Positions 10,157-18,552 of a DNA stretch of 64,000 nt are shown piece after piece. How positions within the stretch are numbered: position 1 is the stretch's first letter; the number at the start of each line of letters is the position of its first letter. The notes below the pieces were generated by a model. The model worked only from the letters and a program-made list of their open reading frames with translations. It was not told the origin of the DNA and ran no database searches. The position numbers and the translations under genes are program-made. The stretch is from assembly GCA_022794035.1 (NCBI GenBank), contig JAAWDX010000014.1, positions 62,001 to 126,000 on the forward strand, in the 5' to 3' direction. This DNA comes from Lachnospiraceae bacterium (GTDB lineage: Bacteria > Bacillota > Clostridia > Lachnospirales > Bianqueaceae).

Positions 10157-11428
10157 ATGTCAATGACAATGACACAAAAAATATTAGCAGCACATGCCGG
10201 TCTGGAAAAGGTCGAGGCCGGGCAGCTGGTATTGGTGAATCTGGATAGGGTGCTGGGCAATGACATCACCTCTCCGGTTGCCATCTGTGAATTTGAAAAG
10301 CTGGGCTGCGACAAGGTGTATGACAAAGACCGCGTGACCATGGTGATGGATCACTTTGCACCCAATAAGGATATCAAGGCGGCCGAACAGTGCAAAATGT
10401 GCCGTGATTTCTGTGATCACTATGAAGTGACGCATTTTTATGACGTGGGCGATATGGGCATCGAGCATGCGCTGCTGCCCGAAAAGGGACTTGTGATCGC
10501 CGGCGACGCCGTGATCGGCGCCGACTCGCATACCTGTACCTATGGCGCGCTGGGTGCTTTTTCCACCGGCGTAGGCTCCACCGATATGGCCTGCGGCATG
10601 GCCACCGGCAAGGCCTGGTTCAAGGTGCCTTCCGCCATTCAATTCCGCCTGCACGGCAGGCTAAACCGATTTGTTTCCGGCAAGGATGTGATCCTTCACA
10701 TCATTGGTAAAATCGGGGTAGACGGAGCGCTTTACAAGTCTATGGAATTCTGCGGCGAGGGCCTAGCCTCGCTGACCATCTATGACCGCCTGACCATTTC
10801 CAATATGGCGATTGAGGCAGGCGCCAAAAACGGTATTTTTGCAGTGGATGAGCAGACGCTGGCCTATATCAGAGAGCGCAGCGACAGAGAGCCGGTGATC
10901 TATCAGGCGGATGAGGATGCAGTCTATGATGCGGTTTATGATATTGATCTTTCAGAGATTAAGTCCACGGTTTCTTTCCCGCATCTTCCGGAAAATACCC
11001 GCACCATTGATGAAGTGGGAGAAGTTGCCATCGATCAGGTGGTGATTGGTTCCTGCACCAACGGACAGTATAAGGATCTGGCAGAGGCGGCCGAGATTCT
11101 CAAGGGCCGCAGGGTGGCAAAGCGCGTGCGCGCCATTGTGATCCCGGCTACGCAGGCTGTTTATATGCAGGCCATGGAGACGGGGCTGATCAAGACCTTT
11201 ATTGAAGCAGGCTGCGCCGTTTCTACGCCGACCTGCGGACCGTGCCTGGGCGGCTACATGGGCGTTCTGGCAGCAGGCGAGCGGGCTGTGGCAACCACAA
11301 ACCGTAACTTTGTAGGCCGTATGGGCCATGTAGACTCAGAGGTATATCTGGCGAGCCCGGCGGTGGCTGCCGCGAGCGCCGTGGCAGGCAAAATTGCAGA
11401 TCCGGCAGAGATGATGAAGGAGGCGTAA
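10157..11428 (+). CDS. leuC: 3-isopropylmalate dehydratase, large subunit
   Basis: Aconitase-family subunit that carries the [4Fe-4S] cluster and isomerises 2- to 3-isopropylmalate with LeuD. The 423 residues match the short archaeal/clostridial LeuC (about 420 residues) rather than the 465-residue enterobacterial form. Cluster ligands are in GSCTNGQ (near 299) and TCGPCLGG (near 358-361); [13 protein letters not shown] is the substrate-binding segment. Related short enzymes include homoaconitases, but the leu/ilv context decides the name. The stop is 3 bp before leuD. Confidence 0.94.
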   Translation: MSMTMTQKILAAHAGLEKVEAGQLVLVNLDRVLGNDITSPVAICEFEKLGCDKVYDKDRVTMVMDHFAPNKDIKAAEQCKMCRDFCDHYEVTHFYDVGDMGIEHALLPEKGLVIAGDAVIGADSHTCTYGALGAFSTGVGSTDMACGMATGKAWFKVPSAIQFRLHGRLNRFVSGKDVILHIIGKIGVDGALYKSMEFCGEGLASLTIYDRLTISNMAIEAGAKNGIFAVDEQTLAYIRERSDREPVIYQADEDAVYDAVYDIDLSEIKSTVSFPHLPENTRTIDEVGEVAIDQVVIGSCTNGQYKDLAEAAEILKGRRVAKRVRAIVIPATQAVYMQAMETGLIKTFIEAGCAVSTPTCGPCLGGYMGVLAAGERAVATTNRNFVGRMGHVDSEVYLASPAVAAASAVAGKIADPAEMMKEA

Positions 11429-11431
11429 ACC

Positions 11432-11926
11432 ATGAAATTTATTGGAAACGTAATTAAATACGGCGATAATGTGGATACCGATGTAATCATTCCGGCCCGT
11501 TATCTGAATACCAGTGATAAAAAAGAATTGGCCTCCCATTGCATGGAAGATATCGACAAGGACTTTGCGGCTAAGATCAAGCCCGGCGACATCATGGCAG
11601 CCGGCTACAACTTCGGCTGCGGCTCCTCCAGAGAGCATGCGCCGATCGCGATTAAGGAAAGCGGCATCTCGGTTGTCATCGCCAAGAGCTTTGCTAGAAT
11701 TTTTTATCGCAATGCGATCAATATTGGTCTGGCCATTGTGGAATGCCCAGAGGCGGCAGAGCGCATTCAAAACGGCGATCAGGTGGAGGCCGATCTGGAT
11801 GAGGGCATGATCTACGACCGGACAACGGGAGAGAGCTTCCGCACGGAGCCGTTTCCGGAGTTTATTCAAAAGATCATCGAAAACGGCGGCTTGGTGGAGT
11901 CCATCCGCAAAGGAGATATTCGGTAA
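11432..11926 (+). CDS. leuD: 3-isopropylmalate dehydratase, small subunit
   Basis: The swivelling domain that completes the LeuCD active site. It is 164 residues long, the usual size for the short LeuD type. It contains [16 protein letters not shown] at the N-terminus and the substrate-recognition loop [10 protein letters not shown] (about 64-73). Only 3 bp separate it from leuC and 6 bp from the next ORF. The expected next gene, leuB, is not present. Confidence 0.95.
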   Translation: MKFIGNVIKYGDNVDTDVIIPARYLNTSDKKELASHCMEDIDKDFAAKIKPGDIMAAGYNFGCGSSREHAPIAIKESGISVVIAKSFARIFYRNAINIGLAIVECPEAAERIQNGDQVEADLDEGMIYDRTTGESFRTEPFPEFIQKIIENGGLVESIRKGDIR

Positions 11927-11932
11927 CGGTCT

Positions 11933-13114
11933 ATGACAGAACAAGAGCTAAAAGAGTATGCCTGCCGGCTTTCCTCGCTGAGCGTATTCAGGAGAATTTT
12001 AGAGGATGAGGCCATCGGCAGCCTGCTGGCATATCTGAAAAACGAAGGCAGTCTGCCGGAGCGGCTGGCGCTGTACAGCGCATTTGTGCACAGGCTGCAG
12101 GAGGGCGATATCAGCCTTTCGACAGCGCTGAGCCGGCTCGTCTGCGAGGATGAAAACAGCTACATCAAGCGCGTTTCCCGCCGGGAGAGAGTGCCGGCCT
12201 CTATGGAGGCCAATGCACAGGAGGAGCTGACGCTTCTCACAGAGCTGACCCGGCTGACGCCGCAAAGCCTGACGGAGTCTCTGCCGTATGGGGGATATGT
12301 GCCCGCGTTCGAAAATGAGACGCTGGATCTAAAGGCGATCTATGCAGAGCGCCTGCGCCATATTGAGCGCTATGGATACGGCATTTTTGCCGGCAGCGGT
12401 ATGTTTCGGGTGGAGGAGGATGCCATCTGCCCGGTGCCGGCGGCTGATCCGATTTCTTTGGAAATGCTGATTGGCTATGAAGAGGAGCATCAAAAGGTTA
12501 TTGAAAATACAAGGGCGCTGGTGGAAGGCCGTCCGGCAGCGAATGTGCTGCTGTGCGGAGATGCCGGCACGGGGAAATCTTCCACAGTGAAAGCCGTGTC
12601 CAACCTGTTTTTTGCGCAGGGCGTGCGTCTGATCGAGCTGCGCAAGGATCAGCTGACCAAGCTGCCGATGGTGATGGGGCATATTGCCGATCATCCGCTG
12701 AAGTTTATTATTTTCATTGATGATCTTTCCTTTAATAAAAATGATGACAGCTTCAGTATGCTCAAGGCAGCGCTGGAAGGGTCGGCCTCGGCGAAGGCGC
12801 CGAATGCCGTGATCTATGCGACGAGCAACCGCCGCCATATTGTGAAGGAGACCTTCTCTGACCGGACGGGCGATGATGTGCACCGCGCCGATACGATGCA
12901 GGAGCTGATCTCGCTTTCAGATCGGTTTGGGCTGACTGTCTATTTTGAAAAGCCATCCAAATCGCTGTATCTGCAGATCGTGCATGAACTGGCGCAGCGC
13001 AGCGGCATAGACCTTGCGGGCGCCGAGCTGGATCAAAGAGCAGAGGCCTTTGCCCTGGGAAAGGGGAACCGTTCGCCTAGGGCGGCGGAGCAGTTTGTAC
13101 AAAGCTTATTATAG
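11933..13114 (+). CDS. DUF815-family AAA+ ATPase
   Basis: Predicted cytoplasmic P-loop ATPase of 393 residues with unknown role. Walker A GDAGTGKSS is near 208, Walker B IIFIDDLSF near 259, followed by a sensor-1-like ATSNRRH and an arginine-rich segment. The first 180 residues are helical with no recognised domain. This layout matches the DUF815 family of bacterial AAA+ proteins. It begins 6 bp after leuD and ends 18 bp before ilvA, so it is embedded in the amino-acid operon at the place where leuB might be expected. It is not a dehydrogenase and cannot replace LeuB. Confidence 0.88.
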   Translation: MTEQELKEYACRLSSLSVFRRILEDEAIGSLLAYLKNEGSLPERLALYSAFVHRLQEGDISLSTALSRLVCEDENSYIKRVSRRERVPASMEANAQEELTLLTELTRLTPQSLTESLPYGGYVPAFENETLDLKAIYAERLRHIERYGYGIFAGSGMFRVEEDAICPVPAADPISLEMLIGYEEEHQKVIENTRALVEGRPAANVLLCGDAGTGKSSTVKAVSNLFFAQGVRLIELRKDQLTKLPMVMGHIADHPLKFIIFIDDLSFNKNDDSFSMLKAALEGSASAKAPNAVIYATSNRRHIVKETFSDRTGDDVHRADTMQELISLSDRFGLTVYFEKPSKSLYLQIVHELAQRSGIDLAGAELDQRAEAFALGKGNRSPRAAEQFVQSLL

Positions 13115-13132
13115 AAAGAAGGAATCCTGTCC

Positions 13133-14329
13133 ATGCTTACACTGGATAATGTATACCGGGCCAGCTATACGCTGAAAAATGTGGCGCGCCGCACCGATGT
13201 GATCTATGCGCCGAAGCTAAGCCCCGGTACGGAGCTTTATTTAAAAACAGAAAACCTGCAGCTGACCGGATCGTTTAAGCTGCGGGGCGCTTATTATAAA
13301 ATGTCACAGCTCAGCCCCGAAGAGCGGGCAAAGGGAGTGATTGCCTGCTCGGCAGGCAACCATGCGCAGGGCGTAGCCTTGGCGGCGCAGCGAAACGGGA
13401 TTAAGGCGGTGATCTGCCTGCCGGATAATGCGCCGATTTCCAAGGTGGAGGCGACCAAGAGCTATGGCGCTGAGGTATGCCTGGTGGAGGGCGTTTATGA
13501 TGATGCCTACCGCAGGGCGCTGGAGCTGCGCGATGAGAAGGGGTATACCTTTATCCATCCGTTTAATGATCCGGATGTGATCGCGGGGCAGGGGACGATT
13601 GCGCTGGAGCTGGCGGAGCAGATCTCGGATCTGGATGCGGTGCTGGTGCCGGTGGGCGGCGGCGGTCTGATTTCCGGCGTGGCCTATACGATTAAGTCGC
13701 TGAATCCGAATATTCGGGTGTATGGCGTGCAGGCGGCAGGAGCGCCTAGCATGCTGCGCTCGATGACGGCGGGCAAGATCGAGTGCCTGCAAGGCGTGTC
13801 GACGATTGCAGATGGGATCGCGGTGAAGGAGCCGGGAGATCTGACCTATGAGATTTGCAGTCAATATGTGGACGGCATTGTGACGGTGACGGACGATGAG
13901 ATTTCGGCGGCCATTCTGGCGCTTATGGAGCAGCATAAGCTGGTGACCGAGGGCGCGGGCGCGGTGGCGGTGGCGGCCGCGATGTTTGGCAAGGTGGATC
14001 TGGCCGGCAAGCGGGCGGTCTGCATTTTGTCGGGCGGCAATATTGATGTGACGATCCTTTCGAGAGTGATTACCCGCGGCCTGATTATGTCGGGACGCAG
14101 CTGTCAGTTTAAAATTGAGCTGGTGGATAAGCCGGGTCAGCTGCGCGATGTGTCGAAGCTGATTGCGGATCTGGGCGGCAATGTGATTGCGGTGCACCAT
14201 GAGCGGGCGGATCAGGGCTCGGATGTGAATGGCTGCTATCTGCAGCTGATGTTGGAGACGCGCAATGCGGAGCATATTGAGGAGATCAGAAGAGCGCTCC
14301 GGCAGCAGGGCTTTAAAATTTTATCATAA
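13133..14329 (+). CDS. ilvA: Threonine ammonia-lyase
   Basis: PLP enzyme converting threonine to 2-oxobutanoate and ammonia, the entry to isoleucine. The 398 residues show the PLP lysine in GSFKLRGA (Lys49), the phosphate cup VGGGGLISG (about 177-185), and one C-terminal ACT domain (about 325-398). The short single-ACT form resembles TdcB-type catabolic enzymes and clostridial IlvA; the operon argues for biosynthesis. The ridA gene directly downstream handles its reactive product. Confidence 0.93.
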   Translation: MLTLDNVYRASYTLKNVARRTDVIYAPKLSPGTELYLKTENLQLTGSFKLRGAYYKMSQLSPEERAKGVIACSAGNHAQGVALAAQRNGIKAVICLPDNAPISKVEATKSYGAEVCLVEGVYDDAYRRALELRDEKGYTFIHPFNDPDVIAGQGTIALELAEQISDLDAVLVPVGGGGLISGVAYTIKSLNPNIRVYGVQAAGAPSMLRSMTAGKIECLQGVSTIADGIAVKEPGDLTYEICSQYVDGIVTVTDDEISAAILALMEQHKLVTEGAGAVAVAAAMFGKVDLAGKRAVCILSGGNIDVTILSRVITRGLIMSGRSCQFKIELVDKPGQLRDVSKLIADLGGNVIAVHHERADQGSDVNGCYLQLMLETRNAEHIEEIRRALRQQGFKILS

Positions 14330-14344
14330 TAGGAGGAGCAAACG

Positions 14345-14722
14345 ATGAATAAGATTGCAACAGATAAGGCGCCGGCGGCGATTGGGCCGTATTCTCAGGC
14401 GATGCAGGTGGGAAATATGGTATTTACCTCCGGACAGATTCCGCTGGATCCGGCAACCGGGGAGATTGTGGGTGCGACGATCAGCGAGCAGGCGGAGCGT
14501 GTGATGCAGAATCTGGCGGCTGTTTTGGAAGCAGCCGGCGCGAGCTTTGAAAGCGCTGTCAAAACGACCTGCTTTTTGGCGGACATGGCGGATTTTGCAG
14601 CTTTTAACGAGGTGTATGGACGTTACTTTACCTCTAAGCCTGCGCGCAGCTGTGTAGCGGTGAAAACGCTGCCGAAGAATGTGCTGGTTGAGGTGGAAGT
14701 GATTGCGGTAACGGCGGAGTAA
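14345..14722 (+). CDS. ridA: RidA family 2-iminobutanoate/2-iminopropanoate deaminase
   Basis: Hydrolyses the enamine/imine intermediates released by PLP dehydratases such as IlvA, protecting other PLP enzymes. It is a 125-residue trimer-forming YjgF/YER057c/UK114 protein. It has the family start ([11 protein letters not shown]), the GQIPLDP segment, and the active-site arginine in the conserved [12 protein letters not shown] near 100. It sits 15 bp after ilvA, preceded by AGGAGG, a common functional pairing. Confidence 0.94.
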   Translation: MNKIATDKAPAAIGPYSQAMQVGNMVFTSGQIPLDPATGEIVGATISEQAERVMQNLAAVLEAAGASFESAVKTTCFLADMADFAAFNEVYGRYFTSKPARSCVAVKTLPKNVLVEVEVIAVTAE

Positions 14723-14728
14723 TCCTGC

Positions 14729-15685
14729 ATGCGGATTACGGTGGTTGGCCCCGGACGATGGGGGTCGTTTATTGCGTGGTATTTAGATCGGGCTGGTCAT
14801 GAGGTGAGCTTATATGGCCGGCCTGGTTCTGCGTCTATGCGGCAGCTGAAGCAGTCACGGCACAATGCGTGCCTGACGCTGCCGGATTCGGTGCAGCTTA
14901 GCGAGTCGCTGCAGAGCGTAGCAGAGGCTGAGGTCGTGGTGATTGCCATGCCGTCGCAGGCTCTGCGGGGATTTTTAGCGAGTCTTTCGGAGCAGCGCCT
15001 GCAGGATAAGATTTTTGTTTTGTGCATGAAGGGCTTGGAAATCGGCAGCGGCAAGCGCCTGTCGGTGGTGGCCTCGGAGATGCTGGATGCGTCTAACCGC
15101 ATTGCGGTGTGGATCGGCCCCGGTCATGTGCAGGAATTCTATGCCGGCATCCCTAACTGTATGGTGATTGACAGCGAGGAGCAGGCGGTAAAGCAGCTGT
15201 TGGTGGAGGCTTTTTCTACCGATCTGATCCGTTTTTATTATGGCAGTGATTTGATCGGAAATGAGATAGGAGCTGCCTCTAAAAATGTGATCGGCATTGC
15301 GGCCGGCATGCTGGATGGTTTTGGACTGGCGACGCTGAAGGGGCCGCTTATGTCGCGCGGTACGCGCGAGATTGCCCGTTTGATTAAGGCGATGGGCGGC
15401 AGCGAGCTTTCGGCGTATGGCCTCTGTCATCTGGGAGATTATGAAGCCACAGTATTTTCAGAATTTAGCCATAACCGCCAGTTTGGCGAGTCTTTTGTGA
15501 AGGGCGAGGCCTTTGAAAAGCTGGCAGAGGGATATTACACGGTGCAGGCTTTGATGGAGCTCGCAGATGCGCATCAGGTGGAGCTGCCGATCTGCCGCTG
15601 TGTGTATGAAATTCTCTATCATCAGGCAGATCCAAGGCAGGAGCTGAATACACTGTTTACGCGAAGCCTGAAAAATGAATTTTAG
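14729..15685 (+). CDS. gpsA: Glycerol-3-phosphate dehydrogenase [NAD(P)+]-like
   Basis: GpsA-family oxidoreductase (318 residues), expected to reduce dihydroxyacetone phosphate to sn-glycerol-3-phosphate for lipid synthesis. The Rossmann motif GPGRWGS is at 7-13, the catalytic lysine in the family segment AASKNVIGIAAG is Lys185, and MSRGTREIARL follows. It is somewhat divergent: the usual GPSFAxE motif reads GPGHVQE. It starts 6 bp after ridA and is the last gene of the operon, with a strong terminator 12 bp after its stop. A related reductase acting on another phosphate substrate cannot be excluded. Confidence 0.8.
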   Translation: MRITVVGPGRWGSFIAWYLDRAGHEVSLYGRPGSASMRQLKQSRHNACLTLPDSVQLSESLQSVAEAEVVVIAMPSQALRGFLASLSEQRLQDKIFVLCMKGLEIGSGKRLSVVASEMLDASNRIAVWIGPGHVQEFYAGIPNCMVIDSEEQAVKQLLVEAFSTDLIRFYYGSDLIGNEIGAASKNVIGIAAGMLDGFGLATLKGPLMSRGTREIARLIKAMGGSELSAYGLCHLGDYEATVFSEFSHNRQFGESFVKGEAFEKLAEGYYTVQALMELADAHQVELPICRCVYEILYHQADPRQELNTLFTRSLKNEF

Positions 15686-15696
15686 GTATATGGTTG

Positions 15697-15730
15697 AAAC
15701 CGCCAGAGCCTTTTGGCTCTGGCGGTTTTT
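15697..15730 (+). terminator. Terminator of the leu/ilv operon
   Basis: A perfect 14-bp stem AAACCGCCAGAGCC / GGCTCTGGCGGTTT with a TTTT loop and trailing T's; it can work in both directions. Confidence 0.93.
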
Positions 15731-15737
15731 AAATTGA

Positions 15738-16067
15738 AGGCAGTCGCCTGCATGTTGGTAATATCCTCAATTTTGGCTTGTACCGACATGCAACAGTGCT
15801 GCCTGCATGTTGGTGTCATCTCAACCTCTGGCTTAGACCGACATGCAAAAGCACTACTTGCATGCTGGTGCCATCTCAACCTCTGGCTCGTACCAGCATG
15901 CAACAGCGACATCTGCATGCTGGTAATATCATCAATTTTGGCTTGTACCGACATGCAACAGTATCGTCTGCATGTTGGTGGCATACTTCATTCCAGCTCA
16001 GAGCGACATGCAAAAGTACTGCCTGCATGCTGGTGACACCTCAATCTCTGGCTCGTACCAGCATGCA
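15738..16067. repeat. Six tandem 55-bp units, each an 11-bp linker plus a 44-bp palindromic element
   Basis: Palindromic elements occupy 15749-15792, 15804-15847, 15859-15902, 15914-15957, 15969-16012 and 16024-16067, exactly 55 bp apart. Each has a left arm TGCATG(T/C)TGGT, a 22-bp interior and a right arm ACC(G/A)(A/G)CATGCA. Elements 3 and 6 changed both arms (T-A to C-G), keeping the pairing. The interiors are of two related kinds (elements 1 and 4 versus 2, 3 and 6), and the 11-bp linkers vary. They are not CRISPR spacers because the interiors are similar to one another. ORFs through this region only read the repeat. Confidence 0.9.
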
Positions 16068-16087
16068 AAAATGCATACTGGATTTTT

Positions 16088-16116
16088 TTGCATACGGATC
16101 ACGTCTATTTTAATAA
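16088..16116 (+). promoter_or_regulatory. Possible promoter of the DapB-fold dehydrogenase gene
   Basis: TTGCAT (16088-16093), 17-bp spacer, TAATAA (16111-16116). The -10 is weak; position about 70 bp upstream of the start is reasonable. Confidence 0.35.
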
Positions 16117-16184
16117 ATTCCGCGCATACTAGTAATAAACCGTCGTTATGCTAACGGCATATTTGAGAAAAGAGGATAATCAGT

Positions 16185-17210
16185 ATGACAAAAATCAAAG
16201 CGATTCAGTATGGATGCGGCAAAATGAGCAAATACACCTTGCGTTATATGTATGAGCATGGTGTTCAGATTGTCGGCGCCATTGATATCAATCCGGAAGT
16301 AGTAGGAAAGGATATCGGCGATTTTGCAGAGCTTGGGGTGAAAACGGGTGTGATCATTAGCAGCAATGCCGATGAGGTTTTAGATAATACCGATGCCGAT
16401 ATCGCAGTGGTTACGCTTTTTAGTCTGGTGAGTGACTGCTATGAGCAATACGTTAAATGCCTAAGCCGAGGCATCAATGTCATCACAACCTGCGAAGAGG
16501 CTACTTACTGCTGGACGACTGATCCCGTGCGCGCCAATGCGCTTGATGTGATCGCCAAAGAGCATGGCTGCACCTTAGTTGGCAGTGGTATGGAGGACAC
16601 TTTCTGGATCAACATGGTTGGCATGGTTGCAGGAAGCTGCCATACGATTCAAAAAATCGAGGGAGCCGTCAGCTATAATGTCGAGGATTACGGACTGGCA
16701 TTAGCAAAGGCACATGGCGTAGGACTCAGTGCAGAGGAATTTGAAAAGCAAATTGCACATCCCGAAACCATAGAGCCCTGCTATGTCTGGAACTCCAATG
16801 AAAGTCTTGCTGCCAAGCTGGGGCTGACTATCAAAAGCCAGACGCAGAAATGCATTCCTTATTTTAAAGAGGAGGATGTCTATTCTTCCACCTTGCAGCG
16901 CACGATTCCCAAGGGAGAATGCATCGGCATGGCAGCGGTGGTAGAAACCCAGACATTTCAGGGACCGGTCATTGAAACCAGATGCATCGGCAAGGTATAC
17001 GGCCCGGACGACGGCGATATGTGCGACTGGAAAATCATCGGAGAGCCCAATACGGAATTTCATGTTGTCAAGCCGGCGACCGTTGAGCATACCTGCGCTA
17101 CCATCGTCAACCGCATTCCTAGCGTCTTAAATGCGCCGGCAGGACTGATTACGGTGGATGAGCTAGATGAAATTGCTTATTTAGCTTATCCGATGGAATT
17201 TTATTGTTAA
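16185..17210 (+). CDS. DapB-fold NAD(P)H dehydrogenase, 2,4-diaminopentanoate dehydrogenase-like
   Basis: Predicted cytoplasmic oxidoreductase of 341 residues. The N-terminal Rossmann fold (about 4-130) has the nucleotide-binding stretch [13 protein letters not shown] and the following [14 protein letters not shown], which resembles the 2,4-diaminopentanoate dehydrogenase (Ord) of clostridial ornithine fermentation and dihydrodipicolinate reductase-like proteins. The remaining half is the alpha/beta substrate domain. None of the other ornithine-pathway genes (ortAB, oraSE, orr) is in the window, so the substrate is uncertain. A GAGAAAAGAGG site precedes the ATG; its likely original terminator is split by the patch at 17213-18049. 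Confidence 0.6.
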   Translation: MTKIKAIQYGCGKMSKYTLRYMYEHGVQIVGAIDINPEVVGKDIGDFAELGVKTGVIISSNADEVLDNTDADIAVVTLFSLVSDCYEQYVKCLSRGINVITTCEEATYCWTTDPVRANALDVIAKEHGCTLVGSGMEDTFWINMVGMVAGSCHTIQKIEGAVSYNVEDYGLALAKAHGVGLSAEEFEKQIAHPETIEPCYVWNSNESLAAKLGLTIKSQTQKCIPYFKEEDVYSSTLQRTIPKGECIGMAAVVETQTFQGPVIETRCIGKVYGPDDGDMCDWKIIGEPNTEFHVVKPATVEHTCATIVNRIPSVLNAPAGLITVDELDEIAYLAYPMEFYC

Positions 17211-17212
17211 TT

Positions 17213-17232
17213 AAGAAAACCGCTGAAGCATC
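17213..17232. repeat. 20-bp direct repeat, left copy
   Basis: AAGAAAACCGCTGAAGCATC is repeated exactly at 18030-18049. The right copy is the 5' half of an intact terminator, while this left copy has lost its pairing half. The two copies bound the recombinase remnant and the GNAT gene. Confidence 0.8.
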
Positions 17233-17269
17233 AAGGCATGCGGCGATAAGGAAGTAATTTCAGATTAGG

Positions 17270-17306
17270 CGGTATAGCCCCATTACAAGGGCTGTACCGT
17301 TTTTTC
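17270..17306 (+). terminator. Rho-independent terminator
   Basis: CGGTATAGCCC (17270-17280) pairs with GGGCTGTACCG (17289-17299), one G-U, followed by TTTTTT. It now ends transcription from the 16185 gene but lies inside the repeat-bounded patch. Confidence 0.85.
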
Positions 17307-17337
17307 TGCGTTCAGCGAACGCTTGCGCTCAGCGAGC

Positions 17338-17459
17338 GAAATTTCCAAATTTCCTTGATAATAACCGTTGCCACGTTTCCGGCTTCAATTTCCGCAATCA
17401 TGCGGTTAAAATTTGCTCTGTCAAACGTCATGCCCGATACATCATCTTCAATGAGGGTT
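17338..17459 (-). pseudogene. Remnant of a serine site-specific recombinase
   Basis: Translating the minus strand from about 17459 leftward gives roughly 39 codons, including EDDVSGMTFDRANFNRMI and AEIEAGNVATVIIKE. This matches the catalytic-domain segment of resolvase/TnpX-type recombinases (usually G(Y/V)SGxxFxRPxFxxMIxDIExGxxxxVIVKDxSRLGR). It lacks both the upstream catalytic-serine region and everything after VIIKE, so it is a dead fragment. Confidence 0.75.
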
Positions 17460-17523
17460 GAATGTCATTGGGATTGGTAGTATACTTTATTCGGAAAATT
17501 TGCACGTTGGGAAGGAATTTATA

Positions 17524-17997
17524 ATGGAATGTAAAAGGATTGATGGCCAAAATAGAAATCTTATCAATTTATTTATCGAACAGCATTGGTACACAACAAC
17601 AATGATCATTCGCGGAAAAATAATTGATATGACTAAAACAGAGGGGTTTTATTTTAGTGAAGGAGACAACATCATTGGCCTGATTACATACATAGTTTAT
17701 GACAATGTGTTAGAGATAACGTCTCTTGATAGTTTACAGGAAAACCAAGGAATTGGTAGTAAACTTGTAGAAGCAGTCGTGCACGAGGCTAAGAAAAGAC
17801 AATGTCAAAAGATTGTCCTTATAACCACCAATGATAATATTAATGCCATTAAGTTTTGGCAAAAAAGAGGATTTGATATGGCACATCTGTTTCGAAATGC
17901 ATTAGATATCTCAAGAAGGTTAAAGCCAGAAATCCCTAAAATTGGAGAAAATTCCATACCTTTACGTCATGAAATTGAATTTGAACTCACTATATGA
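17524..17997 (+). CDS. GNAT-family N-acetyltransferase, probably acquired
   Basis: Small acetyltransferase (157 residues), substrate unknown. The acetyl-CoA loop is QENQGIGSKLVEAV (about 80-93), followed by the ITTNDNINAIKFWQKRGF motif of single-domain GNATs. The ATG at 17524 has GGAAGG upstream; an earlier in-frame ATG (17458) overlaps the recombinase remnant and is not used here. The gene is distinctly more AT-rich than its neighbours and is enclosed, with the recombinase fragment, by a 20-bp direct repeat, so horizontal arrival is likely. Confidence 0.85.
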   Translation: MECKRIDGQNRNLINLFIEQHWYTTTMIIRGKIIDMTKTEGFYFSEGDNIIGLITYIVYDNVLEITSLDSLQENQGIGSKLVEAVVHEAKKRQCQKIVLITTNDNINAIKFWQKRGFDMAHLFRNALDISRRLKPEIPKIGENSIPLRHEIEFELTI

Positions 17998-18029
17998 AAT
18001 TTCATCATTTGGGTGAAATCTTTCTTGAC

Positions 18030-18049
18030 AAGAAAACCGCTGAAGCATC
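18030..18049. repeat. 20-bp direct repeat, right copy
   Basis: Exact second copy of the repeat at 17213-17232. Here it forms the 5' half of the hairpin at 18033-18066. Confidence 0.8.
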
Positions 18050-18066
18050 CTAGCTCCAGCGGTTTT
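18033..18066. terminator. Bidirectional terminator
   Basis: AAAACCGCTG (18033-18042) pairs with CAGCGGTTTT (18057-18066), with an inner AGC/GCT. It separates the converging GNAT gene (plus) and the NimA-like/lysA pair (minus). Confidence 0.9.
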
Positions 18067-18078
18067 TAACTGCTTTTA

Positions 18079-18552
18079 TTATTTTCTTCTTGCCTTCACC
18101 GTAAAACAGGAAGCCGTTACCTGAAACACAGTAACGCTCTTCGTCATGGCGGGAGAAAATGAAAAATCCTTTCCCGTTTGATGGTGCATCAGCACAGCCA
18201 GAGCATGCTGCTTCTCCGCATCAGACTCCAAAAAGCTAGCCTGACCGCTGCCAATCATGCTTTCATACAAACAGCCATAGCCGCACGGCGTCTGCGCCGG
18301 AATCTGCGCCAGCTCCTGGTCCATCTCAAAAGCAACCAAAGGGCAGGACCGCAGCGCCCGTACGCGCCGTCCGTCTGCCGCACAATGAAAATACAGCGTC
18401 AAATCACCGTTCTCCGGCCACTCATAACCAAAATTCATCGGCACAATATAGAGCCCGTCCTCATCCTGCATCGCCAGACGGCAAACATGCGCCCGGTCCA
18501 GCACAGCCAAAATTTCCTGCCGATCCGTAATCTCCCTATCAGAGCGCCTCAT
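18079..18552 (-). CDS. Pyridoxamine 5'-phosphate oxidase-like / NimA-type flavoprotein
   Basis: A 157-residue split-barrel protein of the PNPOx-like family related to 5-nitroimidazole-resistance proteins (NimA). It opens with MRRSDREITD and contains LAMQDEDGLYIVPMNFGYE and LYFHCAADGRRVRALR, which form the FMN- or heme-contacting strand and loop in the family. It probably binds FMN and acts as a reductase or flavin carrier; the substrate is unknown. It overlaps the lysA stop by 4 bp (ATGA) and so is translationally coupled to it. Confidence 0.82.
   Translation of the reverse strand: MRRSDREITDRQEILAVLDRAHVCRLAMQDEDGLYIVPMNFGYEWPENGDLTLYFHCAADGRRVRALRSCPLVAFEMDQELAQIPAQTPCGYGCLYESMIGSGQASFLESDAEKQHALAVLMHHQTGKDFSFSPAMTKSVTVFQVTASCFTVKARRK

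Noticed and set aside
15738-16067. CRISPR array
   Set aside because: The 22-bp interiors are similar to each other rather than unique, elements are palindromic at their ends, and no cas gene is nearby.
15713-16113. Overlapping plus-strand ORFs of 107 and 111 codons
   Set aside because: They merely translate the 55-bp palindrome array; the repeated peptide shifts frame from unit to unit and no ribosome site is present.
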